Assembly: GCF_001412595.2 (NCBI RefSeq)
Contig: NZ_CP012640.2
Coordinates: 4,588,001-4,652,000, forward strand
Origin: Massilia sp. WG5
GTDB taxonomy: Bacteria; Pseudomonadota; Gammaproteobacteria; Burkholderiales; Burkholderiaceae_D
DNA: 64,000 bases
Direction: 5' to 3'
The notes beneath the pieces are model-generated. The model had not been told where the DNA came from, did no database searches, and was given only the letters and a program-made list of their open reading frames with translations. Both the position numbers and the translations under genes were made by a program. Shown piece after piece: positions 56,317-64,000 of this stretch (position 1 is its first letter; every line of letters begins with the position of its first letter).

Positions 56317-57327
56317 ATGACGATCAAAGTAGCAATCAACGGCTATGGCCGCATCGGCCGCAACGTGCTGCGCGCTTTCTACGAAGGCGGCAAGAAGCAG
56401 GACATCCAGATCGTGGCGATCAACGATCTCGGCAACGCCGAGCACAACGCCCACCTGACCCGTTACGACACCACCCACGGTAAGTTCCCGGGTACCGTCG
56501 TGGTCGAAGGCGACACCATGATCGTCAACGGCGACAAGATCCGCGTGTTCGCGCAGCGTAACCCGGCCGAAATCCCGTGGGGCGAGCTGGGCGTGGACGT
56601 GGTGCTGGAGTGCACCGGCTTCTTCACCACCAAGGAAAAGGCATCGGCCCACCTGAAGGGCGGCGCCAAGAAGGTCATCATCTCGGCCCCGGGCGGCAAG
56701 GATGTCGACGCCACCATCGTGTTCGGCGTGAACCAGGACGTGCTGAAGAGCACCGACACCGTGATCTCGAACGCTTCCTGCACCACCAACTGCCTGGCCC
56801 CGCTGGTCAAGCCGCTGAACGATACCATCGGCCTGGAGAACGGCCTGATGACCACCGTGCACGCCTACACCAACGACCAGGTGCTGACCGACGTGATGCA
56901 CGAAGACCTGCGCCGCGCCCGTTCGGCCACCCAGTCGATGATCCCGACCAAGACCGGCGCCGCCGCCGCGGTCGGCCTGGTGCTGCCGGAACTGAACGGC
57001 AAGCTGGACGGCTACGCGATCCGCGTGCCGACCATCAACGTCTCGATCGTCGACCTGTCCTTCATCGCCAAGCGCGACACGACCGTCGAGGAAATCAACA
57101 AGATCATGAAGGACGCCTCGGAAGGCGCGTTGAAGGGCATCCTGACCTACAACACCGAGCCGCTGGTGTCGGTCGACTTCAACCACAACCCGGCATCGTC
57201 GAACTTCGACGCCACCCTGACCAAGGTCTCGGGCCGCCTGGTGAAGGTCTCGTCCTGGTACGACAACGAGTGGGGTTTCAGCAACCGCATGCTGGATACC
57301 ACCGTGGCGCTGATGAACGCGAAGTAA
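56317..57327 (+). CDS. gap: Glyceraldehyde-3-phosphate dehydrogenase, type I
   Basis: 336 residues. NAD-binding [20 protein letters not shown], catalytic [19 protein letters not shown] with the nucleophilic Cys, and [14 protein letters not shown] with the catalytic His. The C-terminus [20 protein letters not shown] is typical. TCAGGAG precedes the start. It oxidises GAP to 1,3-bisphosphoglycerate in glycolysis and the reverse direction. No pgk follows; map faces it across a terminator. Confidence 0.98.
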   Translation: MTIKVAINGYGRIGRNVLRAFYEGGKKQDIQIVAINDLGNAEHNAHLTRYDTTHGKFPGTVVVEGDTMIVNGDKIRVFAQRNPAEIPWGELGVDVVLECTGFFTTKEKASAHLKGGAKKVIISAPGGKDVDATIVFGVNQDVLKSTDTVISNASCTTNCLAPLVKPLNDTIGLENGLMTTVHAYTNDQVLTDVMHEDLRRARSATQSMIPTKTGAAAAVGLVLPELNGKLDGYAIRVPTINVSIVDLSFIAKRDTTVEEINKIMKDASEGALKGILTYNTEPLVSVDFNHNPASSNFDATLTKVSGRLVKVSSWYDNEWGFSNRMLDTTVALMNAK

Positions 57328-57344
57328 TCGGGTTCGGCACCAAC

Positions 57345-57374
57345 AAAAAACGCTCCTTCGGGAGCGTTTTTTTT
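57345..57374. terminator. Bidirectional terminator between gap and map
   Basis: AAAAAACGCTCC, TTCG, GGAGCGTTTTTT plus further T. The A-rich left side gives a T-run on the minus strand as well. Confidence 0.93.
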
Positions 57375-57382
57375 CGGGCGGC

Positions 57383-58150
57383 TTATTTCTTCTTCGGCCA
57401 GGGCGTCAGGATCTCGAAACCGTCCCTGGTTACCGCGATCATGTGTTCCCACTGCGCCGACAGCGATTTGTCGGCCGTGACCACGGTCCAGCCGTCGTCG
57501 AGCTGCTCGACGTCGGCCTCGCCGGCGTTCAGCATCGGCTCGACGGTGAAGGTCATGCCTTCCTTCAGCAGCAGGCCGGTGTTCGGGCGGCCGTAGTGCA
57601 GCACCTGCGGGTCTTCGTGGTAGACGCGGCCGATGCCGTGGCCGCAGTATTCGCGCACCACCGAGTAGCCGGCCTTCTCGGCCAGGGTCTGGATCGCGTG
57701 GCCGACGTCGCCCAGGCGCGCGCCCGGCTTCACCACGCGGATCCCGGCCATCATCGCATCGAAGGTGGTGTCGACCAGGCGCTTTGCCTCGGGGGAGGGG
57801 GCGCCGGCGAAGTACATGCGGCTGGTGTCGCCGTGCCAGCCGTCCTTGATCACGGTGACGTCGATGTTGACGATGTCGCCGTCCTTCAGGACCTCCTGCT
57901 CGCTCGGGATGCCATGGCAGACCACCCCGTTCACCGAGGTGCACAGGGTCTTCGGGAAGCCGTGGTAGCCGACGTTCGCGGGCGTTGCCTTCTGCACCTT
58001 GCGGATGTATTCGTTGCAGCGCCGGTCCAGCTCCTCGGTGGAGACGCCGGGCTGGACGTGTTCGGAAATCATTTCCAGCACTTCGGCGGCCAGGCGGCCG
58101 GCGACGCGCATCTTGGCAATGTCTTTGTCGTTCTTGAGTTTGATAACCAT
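57383..58150 (-). CDS. map: Methionine aminopeptidase, type I
   Basis: 255 residues from ATG 58150; the frame upstream to 58228 runs into a terminator and is not coding. It removes the initiator Met co-translationally. Metal ligands are in NIDVTVIKDGWHGDTSRMY (two Asp), GHGIGRVYHEDP (His), FTVEPML (Glu) and AQWEHMIAVT (Glu). Also VNGVVCHGIPSE, the substrate histidine region. The C-terminus ILTPWPKKK is plain. Preceded by map's own promoter region of about 45 bases after the upstream terminator. Confidence 0.97.
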   Translation of the reverse strand: MVIKLKNDKDIAKMRVAGRLAAEVLEMISEHVQPGVSTEELDRRCNEYIRKVQKATPANVGYHGFPKTLCTSVNGVVCHGIPSEQEVLKDGDIVNIDVTVIKDGWHGDTSRMYFAGAPSPEAKRLVDTTFDAMMAGIRVVKPGARLGDVGHAIQTLAEKAGYSVVREYCGHGIGRVYHEDPQVLHYGRPNTGLLLKEGMTFTVEPMLNAGEADVEQLDDGWTVVTADKSLSAQWEHMIAVTRDGFEILTPWPKKK

Positions 58151-58195
58151 GGTAATTTCGTTTCGCTTTGACCGCTCATGATACCCGGTCAAATG

Positions 58196-58230
58196 AAAAA
58201 ATGCCCGCCGGGCGAACCCGGCGGGCATCG
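58196..58230 (-). terminator. Rho-independent terminator after TonB receptor 3
   Basis: Minus strand: ATGCCCGCCGGG, TTCG, CCCGGCGGGCAT and five T. It isolates the receptor gene from map. Confidence 0.92.
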
Positions 58231-58268
58231 GTCAAGTGCTGTTCAGGCAGCCCTTGCGGGCCGCATGA

Positions 58269-61139
58269 TCAGAACTGCTGGTTGTAGCGGACGTAGACGA
58301 AGCGGTCGATCGGCAGGTTGGCATCGACAGCCGACGAGGAAGCAGCACCCAGGATGGTAGTGCGCGGCTGCTTGTCGAAGATGTTGTTGGCGCCGACCAT
58401 GATCTGGCCCTTCCAAGGCGTCTTGTAGGACACGCTCATGTCGTTGTAGACCATTGCGCCCATCTTGTTGTAGTTCGTGCCCCAGGCCGCGGTGCCGCCC
58501 GGGTTCGAGCATTCGACGGTCTTGCTGTAGCACTTGTCCTTGAGGCCGCCGAAGAAGCGGGCGGTCCAGGTTGCGCTCCAGTTGCCCAGGTTCCAGTCGA
58601 GCGACAGGTTCGACTTGGCACGGTACAGGGCGTAGCCGCCGTCGTATTCGCCCAGGGTGCTGCTCCACTCGGCGGTTTCGTCGGCCTTGCTGCGGTACTT
58701 GGTCACGAAGGTCGAATCCGAACGCAGGCCGAACTGGCCGTATTGGCCGCGCGGGAAGCGGTACGAGAACGACAGGTCGTAGCCTTCGGTTTCCAGCGCG
58801 CCCAGGTTGGCGTTGCCGCGTGCCAGGCTGACGATCTGGCCGGTGATCGGATCACGCTTGATCGCGTTGCAGAACGACTGCACGCCCTGCACGTAGCAGT
58901 ACTCGGCGACCTGGGTTGCCGTAATGCCCGAGATCAGGTTGTTGACCTTGATGTTGTACCAGTCCAGCGAGCCGGAGAAGCCCGGCAGCCACGACGGGCT
59001 GTAGACGAAGCCGATGGTCTTGGTCTTGGCGCGTTCCGGCTGCAGCGCGGCATTGCCGGCGCCGGCCATGAACGCGGACGCGCTCTGCGCGCCGCCCGAA
59101 TCGCCGATCGGGGCGCCGGTCTGGTCCAGCTGGCGGAAGTTCGGGCCTGCGCCGGCTGCGGAGCAGCGGGCGTCGACGCCTGCGGCGCCACGCACGCCAT
59201 ACACGCTGTCGCACGGGTCCATGTAGGTGTCGAAGGTCTGCTGGCCGCCGCCGAAGGTATCGCCAACGGTCGGCGCGCGGAAGCCCTGGGCGTAGGTGCC
59301 ACGCACCAGCACGTCCTTGATCGGCTTCCACATGAAGCTGGCCTTGCTGTTGGTGGTGTTGCCGAAGTTGCTGTAGTCGGAGTAGCGGGTCGCCAGGTCG
59401 ACGCTCAGCAGATCGGCGAAGGCAACGCCCTTCAGGATCGGGATGTTGGTCTCGAGGTAGGCTTCACGCACCGAGTAACGGCCGCGGGTCGGATTGCCTG
59501 CCAGGTCGGTCGAGTAGCCCGACTGCTCGAACTGGCCCGGCACGTCGTAGCCGCGTACTTCGCGATGTTCCAGGCCGCCCGCCACGCCCAGCATACCGGC
59601 CGGCAGCTGCAGCAGTTCGCCGCCGATGTTGGCGGTCGCGCTGTTGATGGTGCTGCCATAGGTCGCCTGGCCGGTCGACATGATGTAGTTGATGGCATCC
59701 TGGCCGTTGGTGCCCGGGCCGCCGATCATGTTGAACGGCTGGCATTCGGACAGCGCGATCGGGGAGTCCGGGGTACCGCACTGGACCACGCCGCTGGCAT
59801 TCATGAAGGACGGGCCCAGGGCCTTCTTCAGGTTCAGCAGGTTGACGTTGCCGGTGCCGTAGGTGGTGCCGCGCACCGCGCTGTGGTTGTAGCCGACGTC
59901 CCAGTTCCAGGCCTTGCCGCGCACTTCGAAGTTGCCCGACAGGGTTGCATCGACGTGGAAGGTGCGGTTTTCGTTTTCGGTCACGCGCGGCACTTCGATG
60001 GTGCGGCGGTAGAAGTACAGGTCTTGACCGAAGCCGTTCCAGTAGCTGTTCTTGTCGATATAGACCGGGTAGGTCGACTGGCTTTCGCTGTTCAGCGGAT
60101 AGCCTGCGATCTGGGCAGTCGACGAACGCTGCGAGTACATCGCGGTCGTGCTGAACTGCATGTCGTACGGCAGTTCGATGGTGCCCTTGGTGAACAGCGT
60201 GTCGAGCTTGTTCGGCATCTGGAACATCATCTGCGAGGCGCTGTTGAAGTTGTCCTCCGGACGGCCATCCCAGTCGTGGTAATTGGCCGGGTTGCGCGGA
60301 TCTGCGCCGACGCCGATGCCGTTGCCGCCCTGGCCGCCAGTGTGGTTCAGGACGGAGTCGAACGAGAAGCTGCCGTCGGAGGGGCCCACTTCGCCCCACG
60401 GGCCGACGCCCAGGCCGGCGGTCTTGTGATTCGGACCCTTCGGATACTTGGTGATTTCGCGGTCGCGCGCCCACACGGTGCCCTGCTCGGTGTGCGACAG
60501 GCCGAACATCAGCGAGGTCTTGTCGCTGTTGGCGCCGTAGCTGATCGAGAAGTCCTTGTTGCGGCCATCGCCCTTGTCCAGTGCACCGGTGTAGATGCTC
60601 AGCTGGCCGCCTTCGAGGCGCTTCTTCAGGATGATGTTGACCACGCCGGCGATCGCGTCCGAACCGTAGATCGAGGAGGCGCCATCTTTGAGGATCTCGA
60701 TGCGCTCGATCATCGACGACGGGATCGTCGACATGTCGGTGAAGCCGTCGACGGTCTGGGTCCAGCGCTTGCCGTCCACCAGGACCAGCAGGCGGTTCGA
60801 GCCCAGGTTGCGCAGGCTGATGTACTGGCCGCCGTTTTCACGATTCGAGGTCAGCGAACCGCCGCGGTCGAAGTCCGGCGTGCCGGCGGACGAGAGCTGG
60901 TTCAGAATGTCGCCCACGGTGACGAGACCCGTTTTCTGAATCTGTTCCTGGGTCATGATCTGGATCGGCTGCGCCGTTTCCAGGTCGACCTGGCGGATAC
61001 GCGAACCGGTCACTTCGATGCGCTGCATTGCCGGCGCCTGTTGCGGCTGGGCTTCTTGAGCGTAGGCCGCGTGCATCCCGAAAGCAACACCGCCCGCACA
61101 CATCAGGCGAATCGAACGGGACAAGACTTTTTCCATCAT
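58269..61139 (-). CDS. TonB-dependent receptor 3
   Basis: 956 residues from ATG 61139 (an adjacent ATG at 61136 is equivalent); AGGAG is 10 bases before. Signal peptide IRLMCAGGVAFGMHAAYAQE. N-terminal box AMQRIEVTGSRIRQVDLETA. Plug: QKTGLVTVGDILNQLSSAG, LRNLGSNRLLVLVDGKRW, SMIERIEILKDGASSIYGSD and VVNIILKKR. The barrel ends VYVRYNQQF. It contains several cysteines in loops (CGTPDSPIALSEC and AEYCYVQGVQSFC, probably two disulfides) like other peptide- or sugar-type receptors. The ligand is unknown. It stands alone with its own promoter and terminator. Confidence 0.92.
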   Translation of the reverse strand: MMEKVLSRSIRLMCAGGVAFGMHAAYAQEAQPQQAPAMQRIEVTGSRIRQVDLETAQPIQIMTQEQIQKTGLVTVGDILNQLSSAGTPDFDRGGSLTSNRENGGQYISLRNLGSNRLLVLVDGKRWTQTVDGFTDMSTIPSSMIERIEILKDGASSIYGSDAIAGVVNIILKKRLEGGQLSIYTGALDKGDGRNKDFSISYGANSDKTSLMFGLSHTEQGTVWARDREITKYPKGPNHKTAGLGVGPWGEVGPSDGSFSFDSVLNHTGGQGGNGIGVGADPRNPANYHDWDGRPEDNFNSASQMMFQMPNKLDTLFTKGTIELPYDMQFSTTAMYSQRSSTAQIAGYPLNSESQSTYPVYIDKNSYWNGFGQDLYFYRRTIEVPRVTENENRTFHVDATLSGNFEVRGKAWNWDVGYNHSAVRGTTYGTGNVNLLNLKKALGPSFMNASGVVQCGTPDSPIALSECQPFNMIGGPGTNGQDAINYIMSTGQATYGSTINSATANIGGELLQLPAGMLGVAGGLEHREVRGYDVPGQFEQSGYSTDLAGNPTRGRYSVREAYLETNIPILKGVAFADLLSVDLATRYSDYSNFGNTTNSKASFMWKPIKDVLVRGTYAQGFRAPTVGDTFGGGQQTFDTYMDPCDSVYGVRGAAGVDARCSAAGAGPNFRQLDQTGAPIGDSGGAQSASAFMAGAGNAALQPERAKTKTIGFVYSPSWLPGFSGSLDWYNIKVNNLISGITATQVAEYCYVQGVQSFCNAIKRDPITGQIVSLARGNANLGALETEGYDLSFSYRFPRGQYGQFGLRSDSTFVTKYRSKADETAEWSSTLGEYDGGYALYRAKSNLSLDWNLGNWSATWTARFFGGLKDKCYSKTVECSNPGGTAAWGTNYNKMGAMVYNDMSVSYKTPWKGQIMVGANNIFDKQPRTTILGAASSSAVDANLPIDRFVYVRYNQQF

Positions 61140-61230
61140 GATTGCAAAACTCCTAGGGTTAGGGCACGGCGGGCTGGGGTACAACCCGGCCGTGAAACAC
61201 TATGTCGCTGTCGCGACTTATTTAGGAACA

Positions 61231-61244
61231 ATGTACCTGTACAT
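61231..61244. promoter_or_regulatory. Operator-like palindrome ATGTACCTGTACAT
   Basis: Arms ATGTAC/GTACAT separated by CT, at about +11 to +24 of the inferred receptor transcript. Typical position for a repressor. Confidence 0.5.
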
Positions 61245-61261
61245 ATTTTTCCAAGCTTGCA

Positions 61262-61290
61262 ATAAAATCATTTGAAATGCCGTTTGTCAA
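61262..61290 (-). promoter_or_regulatory. Sigma-70 promoter of TonB receptor 3
   Basis: Minus strand: TTGACA (61285-61290), 17-base spacer, TTTTAT (61262-61267). The start should fall near 61255, leaving a leader of about 115 bases. Confidence 0.65.
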
Positions 61291-61581
61291 TATTTTGTGA
61301 AGTATGTTTATGCGTGTTGTTTGCGCGCGTAATTACAAACATTCTCCTACTTGACCGAATTTCGATTTTCTATTCGTTAACTTGCAATTTGGATTTTTTT
61401 CTGCGTTGACGAAAAGCAGCCCGTGCAGTGTGTCATCGGGATGCCGTTTTGCACAGAAAGCACGACAGGAATGTTGCTGAGACAGGGTTTTTACTTAAAA
61501 TTTTGTCACATTTCTGCAACGTTCCCGGTCGTTTTACTTGTGGGAAATTTTACGGCCGCGCGGGCGGCGGCCGTGGAGGGA

Positions 61582-64000
61582 TCAAGCGTCGAAGCAGGCG
61601 CGCCAGAGCTGTACGACCACCTTCGCATGGGCAGCCACCAGCGACGGGTCGACCCGCGCGTTCTCCTGGCCCTGCAGGCGTACCTGGTGCTGGAGGCGGC
61701 GCATGAGGCGGTAGGCGTCGGCGGCCCCATCGGCCAGCGCCGGGTCGATCAGGCCGAGCTCGCCGCACATGCGCAACAGGGCGATATTGCCCTTGTTCGC
61801 GGTCAGCTGCGGATGCTGGAAGGCATGCCGCAAGACCAGGTATTGCACGATGAATTCGATGTCGATCATGCCGCCATCGTCGTGCTTCAGGTCGAAACGG
61901 TCGCTAAAACTCGGATGGGCGTCGTGCATGCGCCTGCGCATCCTGGCCACTTCGTCGCGCAGTTCGGCCTCGCGCGAACTGCGGTCCTGGCGCAGCACTT
62001 CTTCGCGGATTTCCTCGAAGCGCGCGCCGATGGCGGCGTCGCCGGAACAGAAGCGGGCCCGGGTCAGGGCCTGGTGTTCCCAGATCCAGGCCGAGCTGCG
62101 CTGGTAGCGTTCGAAGGCGGATACCGAGGACACCAGCATGCCGCTGGCGCCGTCCGGGCGCAGGGCGGTGTCGATGTCGAACAGGATGCCGGCCGGGGTA
62201 TGCGTGGTCATCCAGGTGATGAAGCGCTGGGCCAGCTTGGCGTAGTTGCCGGGCGCATCCTGGTCGTCGTCGTCGAACAGGAAGATCACGTCCAGGTCGG
62301 ACACATAGCCCAGCTCCTTGCCGCCCAGCTTGCCGTAGGCGATCACGGCGAAGCGCGGCACTTCGCGGTGGCGCTTGGCGATGGTGAGCCAGGCGCGCTT
62401 GACCACCTCGGCCACGATCAGGTCGGCCAGGGCGGACAAATGGTCGGCCAGGCGCTCGACCGAGAGCTCGCCGGCCAGGTCCAGCGCAAGCAGGCGGAAC
62501 AATTGGGCGTGGTGCGCTTCGCGCAGGATGTCGAGCTGGCGTTCGGTGTCGCCGGCGGCGGCGTCGAGCTGGGCGGCGAGGCTGGCCGCCAGGGCCGGCA
62601 GCTCGTCGGCCCCGGTCGCGGCGGCATTGCGGTCGTCCAGCAGCTCGTCCAGCAGGATCGGGTGCTGGGTCAGGAAGGTTGCGGCCCAGCCGCTGGCGTT
62701 GATCATGCGGATCACGCGCTCGAGCGTGTGCGGGTACTCGGTCAGCAGCGACAGGTAGGCCGAGCGCCGCGCGATCGCCTCGAAGAAGTCGAGCAGGCGC
62801 CCGAGGGTGGCGGCATGGCTGCCCAGGCCCGCATCGCGCACCACCGCGGCGATCTGCGGCAGCGCCATGTTGACCAGCGCCGCCAGGCGGTTGCGGCTGG
62901 CGTCGGGCAGGGTCTGCAGGCGCGGCGCCTGCCAGGTCGCGATCAGGCGCGCGGCCGCTTCTTCCGGCCGGTCGAAGCCGAGGGCGGTCAGCTGCTGGGC
63001 GATCGCCTCGCCATTCTCCGGGTCGCTCATCGCGGCGGCCGGATCGATCGCTTCGGCGTCGCCCGACCTGTCGGCCGACTTTTCGGCGAAGATGGCGTCG
63101 AACTGCGCCGCCACGTAGGCGCGCCGCTCGTCCAGCCGCGCCAGCAGCGTGGCCTCGTCAGGCAGGCCCATCATCTGCGCCACCGCCAGCCGGTCTTCCT
63201 TCGAGGCGGGCAGGGTATGGGTCTGCGCGTCCTCCAGGTATTGCAGACGGTGTTCGAGGTTGCGCAGGAAGGTGTAGGCCTCCAGCAGGCGCTCGACCGT
63301 ATCCGGCGGCAGCAGCTCGCGCTCGGCCAGCAGGCGCAGCGTCTGGCGGGTCGAACGCTCGCGCAGCGCCGGGTCGCGTCCGCCGCGGATCAGCTGGAAG
63401 ACCTGGGCCAGGAATTCGATCTCGCGGATCCCGCCGCGCCCCAGCTTGACGTTGTGGCTGCGTTCCGGGTGCAGCCGCTCCTGGCGGTTGACCTCGGCGC
63501 GGATCTGGGCGTGCATGGTGCGGATCGCGTCGATCACGCCGAAGTCGAGATAGCGCCGGAACACGAAGGGACGGACGATCGCGTCCAGGGCCGCGATATC
63601 GACCGGGTCGCCGGTGACGGCGCGCGCCTTGACCCAGGCGTAGCGTTCCCACTCGCGGCCCTGGACGATCAGGTAATCCTCGACCATGTTCAGGCTGGCG
63701 GCCAGCGGCCCCGACTTGCCGTTCGGGCGCAGCGCCATGTCGACCCGGAAGGTGAAGCCGTCTTCCGTGATCTCCGAGATCGCGGCGATCAGTTTCCGGC
63801 CCAGGCGCACGAAGAACTCGTGGTTCGACAGCGAGCGCTGGCCCGCTCCGGCCTGGGTATCGCCGTCTTCCGGATAGACGAAGATCAGGTCGATGTCGGA
63901 CGACACGTTGAGCTCGCCGCCGCCGTGCTTGCCCATCGCCAGCACCATCATCTGCTGGGGACGGCCGGATTCGGCGCCGATCGGCACCCCGTGGGCGGCC
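61582..64000 (-). CDS. glnE: GlnE adenylyltransferase/adenylyl-removing enzyme (partial, N-terminus off window)
   Basis: About 806 residues present; the frame stays open at the right edge, and the N-terminal part (roughly the first 100-150 residues) is missing. It adds or removes AMP on glutamine synthetase. First nucleotidyltransferase domain: GKHGGGELNVSSDIDLIFVY with its Asp pair (adenylyl-removing half). Then helical linker domains. Second domain: AYGKLGGKELGYVSDLDVIF (adenylylation half) with FDIDTALRPDGASGMLVSSV. The C-terminal helical domain is complete, ending QLWRACFDA. Its substrate, GlnA with its modifiable Tyr400, is encoded at 33.5 kb in this window. Confidence 0.96.
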   Translation of the reverse strand, partial: AAHGVPIGAESGRPQQMMVLAMGKHGGGELNVSSDIDLIFVYPEDGDTQAGAGQRSLSNHEFFVRLGRKLIAAISEITEDGFTFRVDMALRPNGKSGPLAASLNMVEDYLIVQGREWERYAWVKARAVTGDPVDIAALDAIVRPFVFRRYLDFGVIDAIRTMHAQIRAEVNRQERLHPERSHNVKLGRGGIREIEFLAQVFQLIRGGRDPALRERSTRQTLRLLAERELLPPDTVERLLEAYTFLRNLEHRLQYLEDAQTHTLPASKEDRLAVAQMMGLPDEATLLARLDERRAYVAAQFDAIFAEKSADRSGDAEAIDPAAAMSDPENGEAIAQQLTALGFDRPEEAAARLIATWQAPRLQTLPDASRNRLAALVNMALPQIAAVVRDAGLGSHAATLGRLLDFFEAIARRSAYLSLLTEYPHTLERVIRMINASGWAATFLTQHPILLDELLDDRNAAATGADELPALAASLAAQLDAAAGDTERQLDILREAHHAQLFRLLALDLAGELSVERLADHLSALADLIVAEVVKRAWLTIAKRHREVPRFAVIAYGKLGGKELGYVSDLDVIFLFDDDDQDAPGNYAKLAQRFITWMTTHTPAGILFDIDTALRPDGASGMLVSSVSAFERYQRSSAWIWEHQALTRARFCSGDAAIGARFEEIREEVLRQDRSSREAELRDEVARMRRRMHDAHPSFSDRFDLKHDDGGMIDIEFIVQYLVLRHAFQHPQLTANKGNIALLRMCGELGLIDPALADGAADAYRLMRRLQHQVRLQGQENARVDPSLVAAHAKVVVQLWRACFDA

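Larger units (their letters stand above)
61140..61581. other. Intergenic region upstream of TonB receptor 3
   Basis: 442 bases with no gene; AT-rich in 61245-61560. It holds the receptor promoter and operator-like palindrome described separately. No terminator with a T-run is visible after glnE (its stop is at 61582). Confidence 0.6.

Overview
The window is GC-rich (apart from a few AT-rich promoter regions) chromosomal DNA from a betaproteobacterium. Protein sequences and gene order (ispB / rplU-rpmA-obgE-proB, glnA-ntrB-ntrC, an intracellular PHA depolymerase, several very large TonB-dependent receptors) suggest Oxalobacteraceae, probably Massilia or a close relative. That assignment is inference from family knowledge; no search was run. 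I see no phage, insertion sequence, CRISPR array or rRNA operon. Many genes are closely packed, with overlapping start and stop codons.

Layout. 1-3.7 kb (minus): a partial glutathione S-transferase, a SirB-like membrane protein, a methyltransferase co-transcribed with a MarR regulator, a TerC/Alx membrane protein and a small secreted protein. 3.8-4.0 kb: two identical tRNA-Pro(CGG) genes in tandem. 4-8.8 kb: ispB diverging from rplU-rpmA, then obgE, a small membrane protein and proB. 8.8-9.8 kb: a secreted hypothetical protein and a VOC protein. 9.9-13.9 kb: a four-gene operon of an ExbB-like protein, an ExbD-like protein and two paralogous proteins that combine a TonB-like N-terminal anchor with a PA14-like C-terminal beta-sandwich. 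This is the best candidate for an undescribed system. 14-22.8 kb: nth, an RnfB-type ferredoxin, an RcnB-like protein, a DUF5329 protein, PHA depolymerase, the fdxA/ferredoxin-NADP reductase pair, a cytoplasmic-looking M4-like zincin, a PHA granule protein, an acyl-CoA-binding protein and an FKBP. 22.9-27.4 kb: a tight cell-envelope operon (beta-propeller, PdaA-like deacetylase, fatty acid hydroxylase, EI24 protein) followed by a molybdopterin-binding protein. 27.7-33.2 kb: an unusual 1224-residue penicillin-binding protein, a TAXI-type binding protein and a rhodanese. 33.2-38.3 kb: the nitrogen regulon core, glnA behind NtrC sites and a sigma-54 promoter, a DUF4124 protein, ntrB and ntrC. 38.4-46 kb: corA, a TonB receptor, a secreted acetamidase/formamidase, an EamA exporter and an FAD-dependent dehydrogenase. 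46-53.3 kb: two paralogous Oar-like TonB receptors with long AT-rich leaders. 53.4-58.2 kb: rsmE, transketolase, gap and map. 58.3-61.1 kb: a third type of TonB receptor. 61.6-64 kb: the C-terminal part of glnE.

How the genes connect. GlnA, NtrB, NtrC and GlnE form one ammonium-assimilation circuit: GlnE adenylylates GlnA at a tyrosine present here, and NtrB/NtrC control glnA through the sites found. The same dyad type lies upstream of the Oar-like receptors, perfectly in one case, which raises the possibility that they respond to nitrogen. Four large TonB receptors are present but no canonical tonB. The ExbB/ExbD operon instead carries two TonB-like proteins lacking the TonB C-terminal domain.
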